A stretch of 64,000 bases of DNA from an uncultured Treponema sp. (lineage in GTDB: Bacteria > Spirochaetota > Spirochaetia > Treponematales > Treponemataceae): assembly GCA_910584475.1 (NCBI GenBank), contig CAJUBD010000009.1:62001-126000 (forward strand), in the 5' to 3' direction. A program made the position numbers and the translations under genes. Shown in pieces: positions 29,065 through 37,629 of this stretch (position 1 is the stretch's first letter; each line of letters begins with the position of its first letter). Below the pieces are notes generated by a model that was given only the letters and a program-made list of their open reading frames with translations, made no database searches and was not told the origin of the DNA.

Positions 29065-29925
29065 CTAGCGCAAGAGGCTGAGAACATTCTGCGACTGCTG
29101 GTTCGCCTGTGCGAGCATCGCCATGCCGGCCTGCGTAAGCACTTGGTCTTTCGTAAATTCGACCATTTCGGAAGCCATGTCAGTGTCGCGGATGCGGCTT
29201 TCAGAAGCCTGAAGATTTTCGGCTCCAATATCAAGACCCTTGACGGCGTGCTCAAGGCGGTTCTGGTAAGCGCCAAGGTCGGCTCGCTGCTTGTTGATTT
29301 TCATCAAAGCCTGATCCAAAGTTCCGATCGCGCGGTTCGCCTCATCAGGAGCGGCAAGGGAAATTTTCGACTCGTCGCCAACATTGCGGATTCCCAAAGC
29401 CATGGCTGTCATCGTTCCGATGTAGACCTGAGTGCGCTGATCCATATTCGCGCCGATGTGGAACCACATGGAGCCAGTGACGACATTTTCACCAGTCGGG
29501 CGGGCGAAACGACCTGTAAGCATGTTCATACCGTTGAACTGCGCTGCAGATGCGATGCGATCCACTTCGTCTACGAGAGAAGAAACCTCAACTTGAATCA
29601 TCATGCGGTCTTCGTCAGTGTAGATTCCGTTTGAAGACTGAACAGCCAATTCACGGATGCGGTGGATGATATCCTCAGTTTCCTGAAGATAGCCTTCGGT
29701 CGTCTGAATGAAAGAAATGCCGTTTTCCGCGTTTTCTGAAGCTTGGTTCAAGCCGCGAATCTGAGCACGCATTTTTTCAGACACTGCCAAACCGGAAGCA
29801 TCATCACCCGCGCGGTTGATTTTCAAGCCAGACGAGAGTTTCTCCATGCTCTTTTGGTTTGCAAGTTCAGTGATTCCTTCTGAACGCTGCGCAAACATTG
29901 CGCTCATGTTGTGATTGATAACCAT
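29065..29925 (-). CDS. flaB: Flagellin FlaB, periplasmic flagellar core
   Basis: A 286-residue flagellin of the periplasmic filament core. The N-terminal D0/D1 region ([35 protein letters not shown]) and the C-terminal region ([37 protein letters not shown]) are conserved. The central segment is short, as in spirochaete FlaB proteins with no variable surface domain. The start follows GGAGATACACT. Expression is likely from a sigma-28 promoter through a structured 5' leader. Confidence 0.97.
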   Translation of the reverse strand: MVINHNMSAMFAQRSEGITELANQKSMEKLSSGLKINRAGDDASGLAVSEKMRAQIRGLNQASENAENGISFIQTTEGYLQETEDIIHRIRELAVQSSNGIYTDEDRMMIQVEVSSLVDEVDRIASAAQFNGMNMLTGRFARPTGENVVTGSMWFHIGANMDQRTQVYIGTMTAMALGIRNVGDESKISLAAPDEANRAIGTLDQALMKINKQRADLGAYQNRLEHAVKGLDIGAENLQASESRIRDTDMASEMVEFTKDQVLTQAGMAMLAQANQQSQNVLSLLR

Positions 29926-29958
29926 AGTGTATCTCCTTACATGTTTTTTTTGAGCAGC

Positions 29959-30007
29959 CTATTGAAACAGGTTTCAATAGAAGAACCCGGTTTGCTCCCG
30001 CCGGTTC
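29959..30007 (-). promoter_or_regulatory. Two hairpins in the flaB 5' leader
   Basis: A perfect hairpin (10-base arms, 29959-29980) and a second GAACC/GGTTC hairpin (29983-30007) lie between the flaB promoter and its ribosome site. Such leaders can control mRNA stability or translation. Binding by CsrA or another regulator is possible but not shown. Confidence 0.5.
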
Positions 30008-30026
30008 TCACCACCCTACATAAATT

Positions 30027-30052
30027 TTATCGGAGTTTGAAAAAAAGACTTA
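30027..30052 (-). promoter_or_regulatory. Sigma-28 promoter of flaB
   Basis: On the minus strand: TAAG, 15 bases, CCGATAA, close to the sigma-28 consensus TAAA-N15-GCCGATAA (first base of the -10 octamer is T). About 100 bases upstream of the flaB start. Confidence 0.7.
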
Positions 30053-30093
30053 AGCGAATTTTCAAAAAAAATTGCTTTTCGCCCGATTTTTGA

Positions 30094-30122
30094 TTGACAA
30101 ATTCACTTCATTCTATTATTAT
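30094..30122 (+). promoter_or_regulatory. rny promoter
   Basis: A perfect TTGACA (30094-30099), 17 bases, TATTAT (30117-30122), followed by a 37-base leader with TTAGGAG before the ATG. It diverges from the flaB promoter within the same 234-base gap. Confidence 0.7.
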
Positions 30123-30159
30123 AGTATTCTAGAACTATCTTATACATTAGGAGAATAAA

Positions 30160-31686
30160 ATGAACGTTTTGTTTATTGTTCTCCCTGTTGCAGGCATAGT
30201 TCTTGGATGGACAATTCGCTGGCTGTATGCCAGATTTCAATTATCTGCGTCAGAACAAAAAGCTGAACGTGTAAAGCAGGATGCAATTAGAGAAGCTGAA
30301 GCTCAGAAAAAAGAAATTTTGCTAAACGCAAAAGATGAACTCATTCGGGAACGAAAGCAGCAGGAAAGGGAGACTCGCGAACAGCGGGCGGAAGTGCAGC
30401 GATATGAGTCGCGCGTAAGCCACAAGGAAGAACTTCTCGACCAACGGGCGGCGGCCTTTGAAAAACAAGACAAGGAATTCGCCGAAAAGTTGAAAAATCT
30501 CGAAAAGCGCGAGGAAGTCGTTTCCGCGCAGGAAGAGGAATATCGCCGCGAACTTGAGCGGATTTCAGGGCTTTCCGCGCAGGAAGCCAAGGATTTGATA
30601 ATCCGAAATCTTGAAAATGACGCGCGGCACGATGCCCAGGCCTTGCTCAACAAAGTGGAGCAGGAAGCGCAGCTCAACGCCGAAAAAAAGGCTCGGGACA
30701 TTTTGGTCACGACGATTCAGCGGATTGCCACGGAAACCACGAGCGACATCACTGTGGCGACTGTCTCGCTTCCCAGCGATGAAATGAAAGGTCGGATAAT
30801 CGGGCGCGAAGGACGCAATATCCGCACGCTCGAAACTTTGACCGGAGTGGACATCATCATTGACGACACTCCGGAAGCGGTCGTGATTTCGTGCTTCGAC
30901 CCTGTGCGAAAGGAAATCGCCAAAGAATCTTTGGAACGGCTCATTTCCGACGGACGAATCCATCCGGCTCGAATAGAAGAAATCGTCCAAAAAGTGACGC
31001 GCGAAGTGCAAAACAAAATCTATGAAGAAGGCGAAAAAACGCTTTTCGACTTGGGCATCCACAATATTCCCACGGAGGGCGTTCGCGCGCTCGGGCGGCT
31101 TTATTTCCGAACGAGTTATGGGCAGAATGTCCTCACGCACTCAAAGGAAGTCGCGCTGATTGCGGGAATGCTCGCCGCCGAATTGGGCGTAAATCGCGAT
31201 TTGGCAAAGCGCGCCGCGATTCTTCACGACATCGGAAAGGGCGCGGATACTGACAGCGACCAAAACCATGCAGAAGTGGGAGCGGAAATCGCGCGGAAGA
31301 TGGGTGAAAACGCGCTTGTCGTAAACGCAATTGCCGCCCACCACAATGATGTCGAGCCTTCGAGCGTGGAAGCGGCGATAGTCCAAATTGCGGACGCGAT
31401 TTCGGCGGCGCGACCAGGCGCGAGGCGTGAAACTGTCGACAATTACGTCAAACGCCTTGAAAATTTGGAAACGATTGCCGAGAATTTCGGCGGCGTGGAA
31501 AAAGCCTACGCGATTCAAGCCGGACGCGAACTTCGCGTTTTGGTGAACAACGAAAAGATTCCTGACGGCGACGTAAAAGAATTGGCGCGGAAAATCGCGA
31601 AGCAAATCGAAAGCGACTTGCGCTATCCAGGCCGCATAAAACTCACGATGATTCGCGAAACGCGCATCGTAGAATACGCAAGATAA
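30160..31686 (+). CDS. rny: Ribonuclease Y
   Basis: Membrane-anchored endoribonuclease that initiates mRNA decay. A 508-residue protein with an N-terminal membrane helix (about 3-20), a long charged coiled coil (about 25-190), a KH RNA-binding domain with PSDEMKGRIIGREGRNIR, and an HD domain with HSKEVALIAG and AAILHDIGKG followed by AAHHND. The C-terminus KLTMIRETRIVEYAR is the usual RNase Y ending. A terminator follows directly. Confidence 0.97.
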   Translation: MNVLFIVLPVAGIVLGWTIRWLYARFQLSASEQKAERVKQDAIREAEAQKKEILLNAKDELIRERKQQERETREQRAEVQRYESRVSHKEELLDQRAAAFEKQDKEFAEKLKNLEKREEVVSAQEEEYRRELERISGLSAQEAKDLIIRNLENDARHDAQALLNKVEQEAQLNAEKKARDILVTTIQRIATETTSDITVATVSLPSDEMKGRIIGREGRNIRTLETLTGVDIIIDDTPEAVVISCFDPVRKEIAKESLERLISDGRIHPARIEEIVQKVTREVQNKIYEEGEKTLFDLGIHNIPTEGVRALGRLYFRTSYGQNVLTHSKEVALIAGMLAAELGVNRDLAKRAAILHDIGKGADTDSDQNHAEVGAEIARKMGENALVVNAIAAHHNDVEPSSVEAAIVQIADAISAARPGARRETVDNYVKRLENLETIAENFGGVEKAYAIQAGRELRVLVNNEKIPDGDVKELARKIAKQIESDLRYPGRIKLTMIRETRIVEYAR

Positions 31687-31690
31687 CGAA

Positions 31691-31722
31691 AAAGTCGCGG
31701 GTCTTTGGCCCGCGGCTTTTTT
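31691..31722 (+). terminator. Rho-independent terminator of rny
   Basis: AAAGTCGCGGG pairs with CCCGCGGCTTT around the loop TCTTTGG and is followed by a run of T. The GNAT gene begins only 16 bases later. Confidence 0.85.
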
Positions 31723-31737
31723 ATTGGGAAGAAGCTT

Positions 31738-32172
31738 TTGGAAAAGCATAATTTGAAAAACGGTGAGTTTTCAATCAAGCGCGATGAACTAACGGCGAAA
31801 GAATTCATAGAACTTTGGCAAAGCGTTTGGGATGGTGCGCCTTCGCTCGAACAGACCGCGTTAGCGATGCGCAATTCGATTTTCCGTGTTTCAATTTTTG
31901 ACGGAGAAAAAATCGTCGCGATGGCGCGGATGATTGGCGACTTCGGCTTATGCTATTACATTAAAGATGTCGTCGTGCGCCCAGAATATCAGCGGCGCGG
32001 CATCGGAAAAATGCTCGTGCAAGAAATGCTTGATTTCGTAAAAGAACACGGCACAAAAAACACGGGAATTTCCGTGGAACTTTGCGCGATGCCGGAAAAA
32101 ATTCCGTTCTACGAAAAATTCGGCTTCGCGGCGAACGAAGCGCAACGGCTGAAGTTGATGGTTGAAGTTTGA
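31738..32172 (+). CDS. GNAT-family N-acetyltransferase
   Basis: A small acetyl-CoA-dependent acetyltransferase of about 144 residues. The acetyl-CoA binding motif is VVRPEYQRRGIGKMLVQEM, and the C-terminus EKIPFYEKFGFAANEAQRL is typical of the family; the substrate cannot be told. The start is uncertain: the open frame extends back into the rny terminator, and a TTG at 31738 near GGGAAGAAG is the most plausible start, with another TTG 15 bases on. Confidence 0.75.
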   Translation: MEKHNLKNGEFSIKRDELTAKEFIELWQSVWDGAPSLEQTALAMRNSIFRVSIFDGEKIVAMARMIGDFGLCYYIKDVVVRPEYQRRGIGKMLVQEMLDFVKEHGTKNTGISVELCAMPEKIPFYEKFGFAANEAQRLKLMVEV

Positions 32173-32268
32173 CCTTTTGAAAATGTCAGTTTCCTTGCAA
32201 ATTGCAAATCAAATTTCCTCAAAATAAATCGCAATTCCTTTATTTCGCAAAATTTGATGTGATAAAAT

Positions 32269-32297
32269 TTGACGAAATGAAATTCTTTTGTTATATT
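32269..32297 (+). promoter_or_regulatory. Promoter of the Mrp/Nbp35 gene
   Basis: TTGACG (32269-32274), 17 bases, TATATT (32292-32297). A leader of about 85 bases leads to the GAGGA site. Confidence 0.55.
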
Positions 32298-32389
32298 ATA
32301 AAGAAAGTTTCGAAAAATTCGATTTGATTTTGTTCGCGTCAGCGTGAAATTTTTGGCGCGAAATCACTTTGAAAAGCGAGGAAAACATT

Positions 32390-33229
32390 ATGGCTGAAAA
32401 CTGCGACCACAAATGCGGAGGATGCTCGAAAAGCGGTTGCGAAGAACGCGACATGCGCGTCTCGCCGAACGCGGAAAGCAAGATAAAAAAAGTCATTGGA
32501 ATCATAAGTGGAAAAGGCGGCGTGGGAAAGTCGCTCGTGACGAGCCTTCTCGCCTGCAAGATGACGAAAATGGGCTACCGTTCCGCAATTTTGGACGCGG
32601 ACATCACTGGACCTTCCATCCCGGAAAGTTTCGGCGAAAGCGACAAGCGCGCCGACGTCGTGGAAGGAAAGGAAGCGTTGCAGCCCGTAATCACAGCGAG
32701 CGGAATCCAGCTTATGTCGATGAATTTCCTTTTGCAAAACGAAAACGATCCGGTTGTTTGGCGCGGACCTGTGATTTCAGGCGCGGTCAAGCAATTTTGG
32801 ACGGACGTGATTTGGAAGGATGTGGACTTTATGTTCGTGGACATGCCGCCTGGAACTGGCGACGTTCCGCTTACTGTTTTTCAGTCGCTGCCGGTAGACG
32901 GAATCATTGTCGTTTCGTCGCCGCAGCAGCTCGTGCGCGTCATCGTGGAAAAAGCCGTGAAAATGGCGAACATGATGAACATTCCGATTCTCGGTCTCAT
33001 CGAAAACATGAGTTATGTCAAGTGCCCGGATTGCTCCAAAGAAATCTATGTTTTCGGAAAAAGCAACATTGAAGCCATCGCGAAAAATTACAACCTGCCG
33101 GTTTTGGCGCGAATCCCGATGCGCCCGGAAACCTCGGCGGCGGTGGATTCAGGCGACATCGAAAGCCTTGAAGTGCCGGAACTCGACGAAGCGGCGCATA
33201 GAATTGAAAAATTATTGGGCGCGGATTAA
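32390..33229 (+). CDS. Mrp/Nbp35-type iron-sulfur carrier ATPase
   Basis: A P-loop ATPase that holds and transfers iron-sulfur clusters. From the ATG behind GAGGA it is 279 residues. It has a Cys-rich N-terminus (CDHKCGGCSKSGC), a deviant Walker A IISGKGGVGKSLV, the switch motif DADITGPSIP, MFVDMPPGTGDVPLT, and the CPDC pair in SYVKCPDCSKEIY that ligates the bridging cluster. The N-terminal Cys motif resembles eukaryotic/archaeal Nbp35 more than minimal bacterial ApbC. Confidence 0.93.
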   Translation: MAENCDHKCGGCSKSGCEERDMRVSPNAESKIKKVIGIISGKGGVGKSLVTSLLACKMTKMGYRSAILDADITGPSIPESFGESDKRADVVEGKEALQPVITASGIQLMSMNFLLQNENDPVVWRGPVISGAVKQFWTDVIWKDVDFMFVDMPPGTGDVPLTVFQSLPVDGIIVVSSPQQLVRVIVEKAVKMANMMNIPILGLIENMSYVKCPDCSKEIYVFGKSNIEAIAKNYNLPVLARIPMRPETSAAVDSGDIESLEVPELDEAAHRIEKLLGAD

Positions 33230-33467
33230 CGCAGACGGGAAAAAGGCAGGATGTGTTTGTAGCCGGTGTTGGTCTCTCACACGCTGGCTGTAGAGAGGGT
33301 CTCTCTAGCCAATGTGAGGGGGTATATACAAGATATGAAAGTTATTAGAGAATAGTTGACAGGACGAATGTTCAAATCGACTTGTTTTCAAAAGCATCTT
33401 GGTCACACTCATTCTTGACACATTCTGAAATTACATCTATCACATATTTTCTGTTTACATTTTTTCC
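33230..33467. other. Intergenic DNA with an isolated long hairpin
   Basis: No gene seen. At 33276-33318 CTCACA pairs with TGTGAG, GGC with GCC, and TAGAGAG with CTCTCTA around the loop GGT, with small internal loops. It does not match the modular units and lacks a T run. Its role is unknown. Confidence 0.45.
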
Positions 33468-33840
33468 ACTTTATAAAATAACAGCGTTATTTTATAAAGT
33501 GTTCCTTAAAATTAAGCACCGCAGGAAGTTTCAACTTCCGAGGACGCTTAATTAGCCCGCGCGAGCGGGCAGTAAATCGCGAGTTTTTGAAAAAAACTCG
33601 TATTAAAATCAGCAACACAATTTTAGTTGCTGATTTTAAATGTTCATTTATTTTCAGCAACGAAGAAAGTATCAACTTTCGAGTTGCTGAAAACGCGATT
33701 TCGTAACGAAGTGCCTTCGCAACGAGCGTGCAACGCGAAGTTTCCAGCGGAAACCGCAGTAAATGGCGAGTTTTGGAACGAAACTCGTATTAAAATCAGC
33801 GCGCCATTTCAGCGCGGATTTTAAACCTTCGTTTATTTTC
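33468..33840 (-). repeat. Modular hairpin units upstream of the viperin operon
   Basis: Several units lie in minus orientation although both flanking genes run plus. Seen are a hairpin with 15-base arms and loop AGC (33468-33482/33486-33500), a loop-1 hairpin with 14-base arms (33603-33616/33626-33639), a terminal hairpin with 11-base outer arms and a GAAAGT/ACTTTC core (33651-33693), and a further imperfect loop-1 hairpin at 33790-33824. GAGTTTT/AAAACTC hairpins lie between them. Confidence 0.65.
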
Positions 33841-33909
33841 GACAGCGTAAGAATCTTCATTCAAGAATTATTGAAATAGCGGTTCTGCGACATAAATTGT
33901 AATGAGGGC

Positions 33910-33937
33910 TTGATTTTTTTTCATAATATGCTATAAT
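33910..33937 (+). promoter_or_regulatory. Promoter of the viperin operon
   Basis: TTGATT (33910-33915), 16 bases, perfect TATAAT (33932-33937); CAAGGA serves as ribosome site before the ATG at 33949. No operator was recognised. Confidence 0.6.
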
Positions 33938-33948
33938 ATACAAGGAAT

Positions 33949-34512
33949 ATGTACAGAGACAAAATCGGAGTTATTCACGGGAGATTTCAAGGATTTCACA
34001 ACGGACATCTTGAATATCTGCTTGCTGGAAAAAGCAGATGTGAGCATCTGGTGATTGGAATCACGAATTTTCTTCGTACCGCAAAAAGCGAACGGATAAA
34101 TAGCCTTGACAATCACAGGCTTACAACACAGGCAAATCCGTTCACCTATTTTGAGCGGATGGAAATGATACGGCTTGCACTTTTGGAAAACAATGTAAAG
34201 GAATCGGAATTCTCAATAGTTCCTTTTTCTATAGAGCAGCCTGAATTGATATTCAACTTTACTCCTAAAAATGCCGTATACTATATGACCATTTACGATG
34301 ATTGGGGCAGAGAAAAATTAAGAATCCTCAAAGAACTTGACCTCAAAGTTGAAGTCATGTGGGAACGAACGGAAAGCCAAAAGCCAGTATCAGGAACACT
34401 TGTCCGCGAGCGAATTCGTTCAGGGGGAAATTGGGAGCAGTTTGTTCCCGCATCCGTCGCACGATACATAAAGACACACGATTTGGAAAAGGTGATAAAA
34501 GACTATGCTTGA
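33949..34512 (+). CDS. NadM-like nucleotidylyltransferase in the viperin operon
   Basis: A 187-residue member of the HxGH nucleotidyltransferase superfamily. The motif GRFQGFHNGHLEYL (residues 11-24) and the late PVSGTLVRERI match the archaeal-type NMN adenylyltransferase pattern (GRFQPFHxGH and ISGTxxR). Members transfer an AMP-type group from an NTP to a small phosphorylated substrate such as NMN. Here it is the first gene of an operon, overlapping the next gene by 8 bases. Whether it acts on NMN or on a modified nucleotide is unknown. Confidence 0.8.
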   Translation: MYRDKIGVIHGRFQGFHNGHLEYLLAGKSRCEHLVIGITNFLRTAKSERINSLDNHRLTTQANPFTYFERMEMIRLALLENNVKESEFSIVPFSIEQPELIFNFTPKNAVYYMTIYDDWGREKLRILKELDLKVEVMWERTESQKPVSGTLVRERIRSGGNWEQFVPASVARYIKTHDLEKVIKDYA

Positions 34513-36385
34513 AAAAATAATAAGCACTATAAACGATGATATAGGCAAAGAGCAGTTTGGAGGAAAGGCTTTCTGGCTGAAATGGCTCAGTGACAAGGGC
34601 TTCACGATTCCACGGTCTTATTTTTTAAAGGCAGAAGACGCGGCATTTTGCACAGCGGATTATTATGGAAGATTGAGGGATGAATTCAATGGCTTGTTCA
34701 AGCCAGAAGAACGACTCGCCGTTCGTTCTTCCGCATTGCAGGATGACGGAGAAAGAGAAAGCAAGGCAGGAAACTACAAGACATTCCTGAACGTGCCAGC
34801 TTCCGACTTTTCATCGTTCTGTGAGCGGCATAAACAGATTGTAGTGGATGCCGCCGAGAAAGGAGACAAGGCGGGGGTCGTTCTTCAGAACATGATAGAA
34901 GCAGATATTTCTGGTGTCATCTTTACTTCTAATCCCGAGAATTTTTCAAAGAAAGAAATGGTCATAAGTTATTGCGACGGCGTAGGAGACGATCTTGTAT
35001 CAGGCAAAATCGGAAGAACAAAGGAAGAGATAATAAAAAAGGATGCTCCCGAATTTCAGGATAAAGTGTGCGCAACATATCTTTCGCAACTTGTGGCGCT
35101 GGGAACGAAAATAGAGACTACGCTGAACAAGCCTATGGATATTGAGTGGTGCGTTGAGAAAGGCACAGGCAGAATTTTCATTCTTCAGTGCAGACCGATA
35201 ACGAGCATCTTCCTTGAAAAAAACGAAATAAAAAAGGTAGGCATTCAGTCAATCGGAAATGACGAGCGCTTGAAGTCCTTGGGTAAAATAAAAATCAGGC
35301 TCATGGCGGAAAAACACGATATACTGATTTCTGACGCATACATAGTGAACTGCAACTGTGATCAAGACACGCTTCCTTTTAATCGCATAGAAATTGAACG
35401 CTCGCAGTTTTGCAGGGGATACAATATTGTCGTTATCACACCGAAAACAATCGATGAGAAAATAGTCAGGCACTTTGTCGGAAGAAAAAGCGACGCGATG
35501 CGTTGCATAACATGCAACAGATATAGTTTTAGGGCGTTTCCAAAATACGAAAATCTATATGAAGCGGTGAACGCCATCTACAAGCAGGTGAAAGAAAGCA
35601 GTTGGATTTGCACGATGATAATTCAAGAAATATTTGATCCGAAATTTACAGGAATAATAAAAGCCGGAGAAGACGCCGTGTTTATTGAGGTTGCACGGGG
35701 ACACTTTGTGGCGAAAGGCGTCGTTCCGATGTCCCGGTATACGATAGACAAAAATGGAATACATCCTCATGAACAGGAACAAGACAAATACTATAGAATA
35801 CTGGAAGGACATCAAATTGAACAAAGCATAGACAGACAGGTGATTCATATTGATAATGAAGATTTGAAAAACATAGAAAGGCAGTTCTCTCCTATTCTAA
35901 AAGAATGCAAATGCAATTTGGAATTCGGATTGATTGAATATGATGGAAATCTTGAGCCATACCTAATTGACTTTACGGAAGACAATTCAAAAGAGACAAT
36001 CCATGCTGCCGACATTGAAAATGGAGTTATTTCACATGGAATAATACGCGGGCGGATCGTCAAAGTTGCCAAGACGGAAATACAACAATCTTTGAATGTC
36101 CACTGTCAGAATGAAATAAAACCTGCCTCCTTGCCTGGAGAGCCTGTCATTTTTCTGTGCGACCTTCCCGACATAAATCTTATGGAAAAGCTGGACAGAA
36201 AAAACATCGGCTTTGTTTTCAAAGGAGGCTCCTTGTTGTGTCATCTTTCGATTATCTTGCGGGAACGGCATATACCCGCCCTTATTTACAAAGATGCGGA
36301 CACCCTTGAGGTCGATGCCATTTATGAATTGGATACCAGAAAAAATGAAAAGGTGGTAAAAGTGAAGGATGAAAATAGAATATGA
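34505..36385 (+). CDS. PEP synthase/PPDK-like phosphotransferase in the viperin operon
   Basis: A 626-residue protein built like a shortened phosphoenolpyruvate synthase. The ATP-binding half has FGGKAFWLKWLSDKGF, LAVRSSALQDDGERESKAG, GVIFTSNP and WCVEKGTGRIFILQCRPIT. A central region of about 270 residues is unlike standard PEP enzymes and includes Cys-rich DAMRCITCNRY. The C-terminal PEP-utiliser-like domain has GGSLLCHLSIILRERHIPAL; His580 aligns with the swivelling phosphohistidine, although the normal TSH is replaced by LCH. No pyruvate/PEP-binding barrel is present, so it is probably a phosphotransferase on another substrate. Its start codon lies inside the preceding gene and its stop overlaps the viperin gene as ATGA. 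Confidence 0.75.
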   Translation: MLEKIISTINDDIGKEQFGGKAFWLKWLSDKGFTIPRSYFLKAEDAAFCTADYYGRLRDEFNGLFKPEERLAVRSSALQDDGERESKAGNYKTFLNVPASDFSSFCERHKQIVVDAAEKGDKAGVVLQNMIEADISGVIFTSNPENFSKKEMVISYCDGVGDDLVSGKIGRTKEEIIKKDAPEFQDKVCATYLSQLVALGTKIETTLNKPMDIEWCVEKGTGRIFILQCRPITSIFLEKNEIKKVGIQSIGNDERLKSLGKIKIRLMAEKHDILISDAYIVNCNCDQDTLPFNRIEIERSQFCRGYNIVVITPKTIDEKIVRHFVGRKSDAMRCITCNRYSFRAFPKYENLYEAVNAIYKQVKESSWICTMIIQEIFDPKFTGIIKAGEDAVFIEVARGHFVAKGVVPMSRYTIDKNGIHPHEQEQDKYYRILEGHQIEQSIDRQVIHIDNEDLKNIERQFSPILKECKCNLEFGLIEYDGNLEPYLIDFTEDNSKETIHAADIENGVISHGIIRGRIVKVAKTEIQQSLNVHCQNEIKPASLPGEPVIFLCDLPDINLMEKLDRKNIGFVFKGGSLLCHLSIILRERHIPALIYKDADTLEVDAIYELDTRKNEKVVKVKDENRI

Positions 36386-37188
36386 ACAAGATATTCAATC
36401 TTCATTTTACTGACTTTTGTAATTACAACTGTCAGTTTTGTTACGCCAAAAAAGAAAAGAAAATTCTCTCGTTGGAACAAATACAGACTGTTGTAGACAA
36501 CATTTCCGATTATTTTTCCCATCTGAATATTGCTGATGGCAGAATCAATATTGCAGGGGGAGAGCCGACTACGTGCAGTTATCTTCAAGAAATAATCGAC
36601 TATATAACTAGCAAGAACATAAGGGCTTCGCTAATCACAAACGGCAGTCTTTTGACAAAAGAATTTGTGCGGGTAAACAAGGGGAAACTGTCAATGATAG
36701 GAATCAGCATAGATTCGATTAGGAGAGAAACGAATATTGCACTGGGAAGATGTTCTGGAAAAAAGCCACTTGACTACAATCAACTTTGCGCAATCTGCAA
36801 GTGCATAAAGGAAAACGGCATCCCCTTGAAAATCAACATTGTAGTTTCAAGGATAAATCAAAATGAAGATATAAAGAAGTTGCTTGATGATGTGAAGCCA
36901 GACAGATTTAAAATCCTTCAAATGCTTCCCACGACACCATTTTCAGAGCAGAACATAATTTCAGATGAAGAGTTCAACAGCTATATACAAAAGTACAAGG
37001 CCTATTCTCTTGTAAAAGAAAACCGCACGAATATACAGAAAGCATATATGATAATAGATTCAATGGGATACCTTTCTACTGAAAATCAGCATTCTGACTT
37101 CAGGTTTTCCGCCTTAAAAGACAAGTTGACTGATGTTATTGACAAGATTGACTTCAACGCCGAAAACGAAAGAATGCGATATGTGTGA
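36382..37188 (+). CDS. Prokaryotic viperin (radical SAM antiviral nucleotide dehydratase)
   Basis: A 268-residue radical SAM enzyme. NLHFTDFCNYNCQFCYAKK carries the cluster cysteines Cys13, Cys17 and Cys20. It is followed by NIAGGEP (56-62), SLITNGSLLT, ISIDSIRRETNIALGR, LKINIVVSRINQNEDI, DRFKILQMLP, ISDEEFNSYIQKY and NIQKAYMIIDSMGYL. This order and wording track animal viperin closely, including the long LxINxVVxRxNxxED stretch that ordinary radical SAM proteins lack. Viperins convert CTP, UTP or GTP to 3'-deoxy-3',4'-didehydro nucleotides that terminate viral RNA chains. It is third in an overlapped operon; the codon mix (many ATA, AGA and AGG) differs from neighbouring genes by eye, which suggests transfer. 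The nucleotide used cannot be read from sequence. Confidence 0.85.
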   Translation: MNKIFNLHFTDFCNYNCQFCYAKKEKKILSLEQIQTVVDNISDYFSHLNIADGRINIAGGEPTTCSYLQEIIDYITSKNIRASLITNGSLLTKEFVRVNKGKLSMIGISIDSIRRETNIALGRCSGKKPLDYNQLCAICKCIKENGIPLKINIVVSRINQNEDIKKLLDDVKPDRFKILQMLPTTPFSEQNIISDEEFNSYIQKYKAYSLVKENRTNIQKAYMIIDSMGYLSTENQHSDFRFSALKDKLTDVIDKIDFNAENERMRYV

Positions 37189-37348
37189 CTGAAGGAGCAA
37201 CCCAATCCCGCTTCTTTAGCTTTCCGTTCAAAAGAAAATCGCCGAATTGACTCAAAGGTCGTTTTCGCTAAAGGCGCAAAGTGTCTCGCTTTTGCAAGCG
37301 GACTTTATTTCCGTGAATACTCAAATTTATTCAAGGAAAAACAAAAAT

Positions 37349-37453
37349 GTTTCTCCTTGAAAACTCCATAAGTTTCTCCTTGAAAACTCCATAAGTTTTT
37401 CCTTGAAAACTTTTATGTATATCCTTAAAAACTTTCAAGTTTTTAAGGATATA
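37349..37453. repeat. 23-base tandem repeat and long palindrome after viperin
   Basis: Two identical 23-base units (37349-37371 and 37372-37394), a diverged third (37395-37417) and then a palindrome with perfect 17-base arms around TC (37418-37453). Each unit contains TCCTTGAAAAC. The palindrome could terminate transcription from both sides. The rest of the 441-base gap between viperin and dus holds no gene I can support. Confidence 0.7.
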
Positions 37454-37629
37454 TTTTTATGTTTTTCTGCGAATACTTTTGGATTTTGCTCATAAAAATA
37501 CTTGATTGTGTCCATTTCTTTTCTGAACGTCGCAATCTGCTGCAACAAGCGACAATAAACACAGTCTCATTTTCTTCGCTTTATTTCCACGCGTTCTTTC
37601 AATTTCGACTAATTATTTCCCATCAATCC

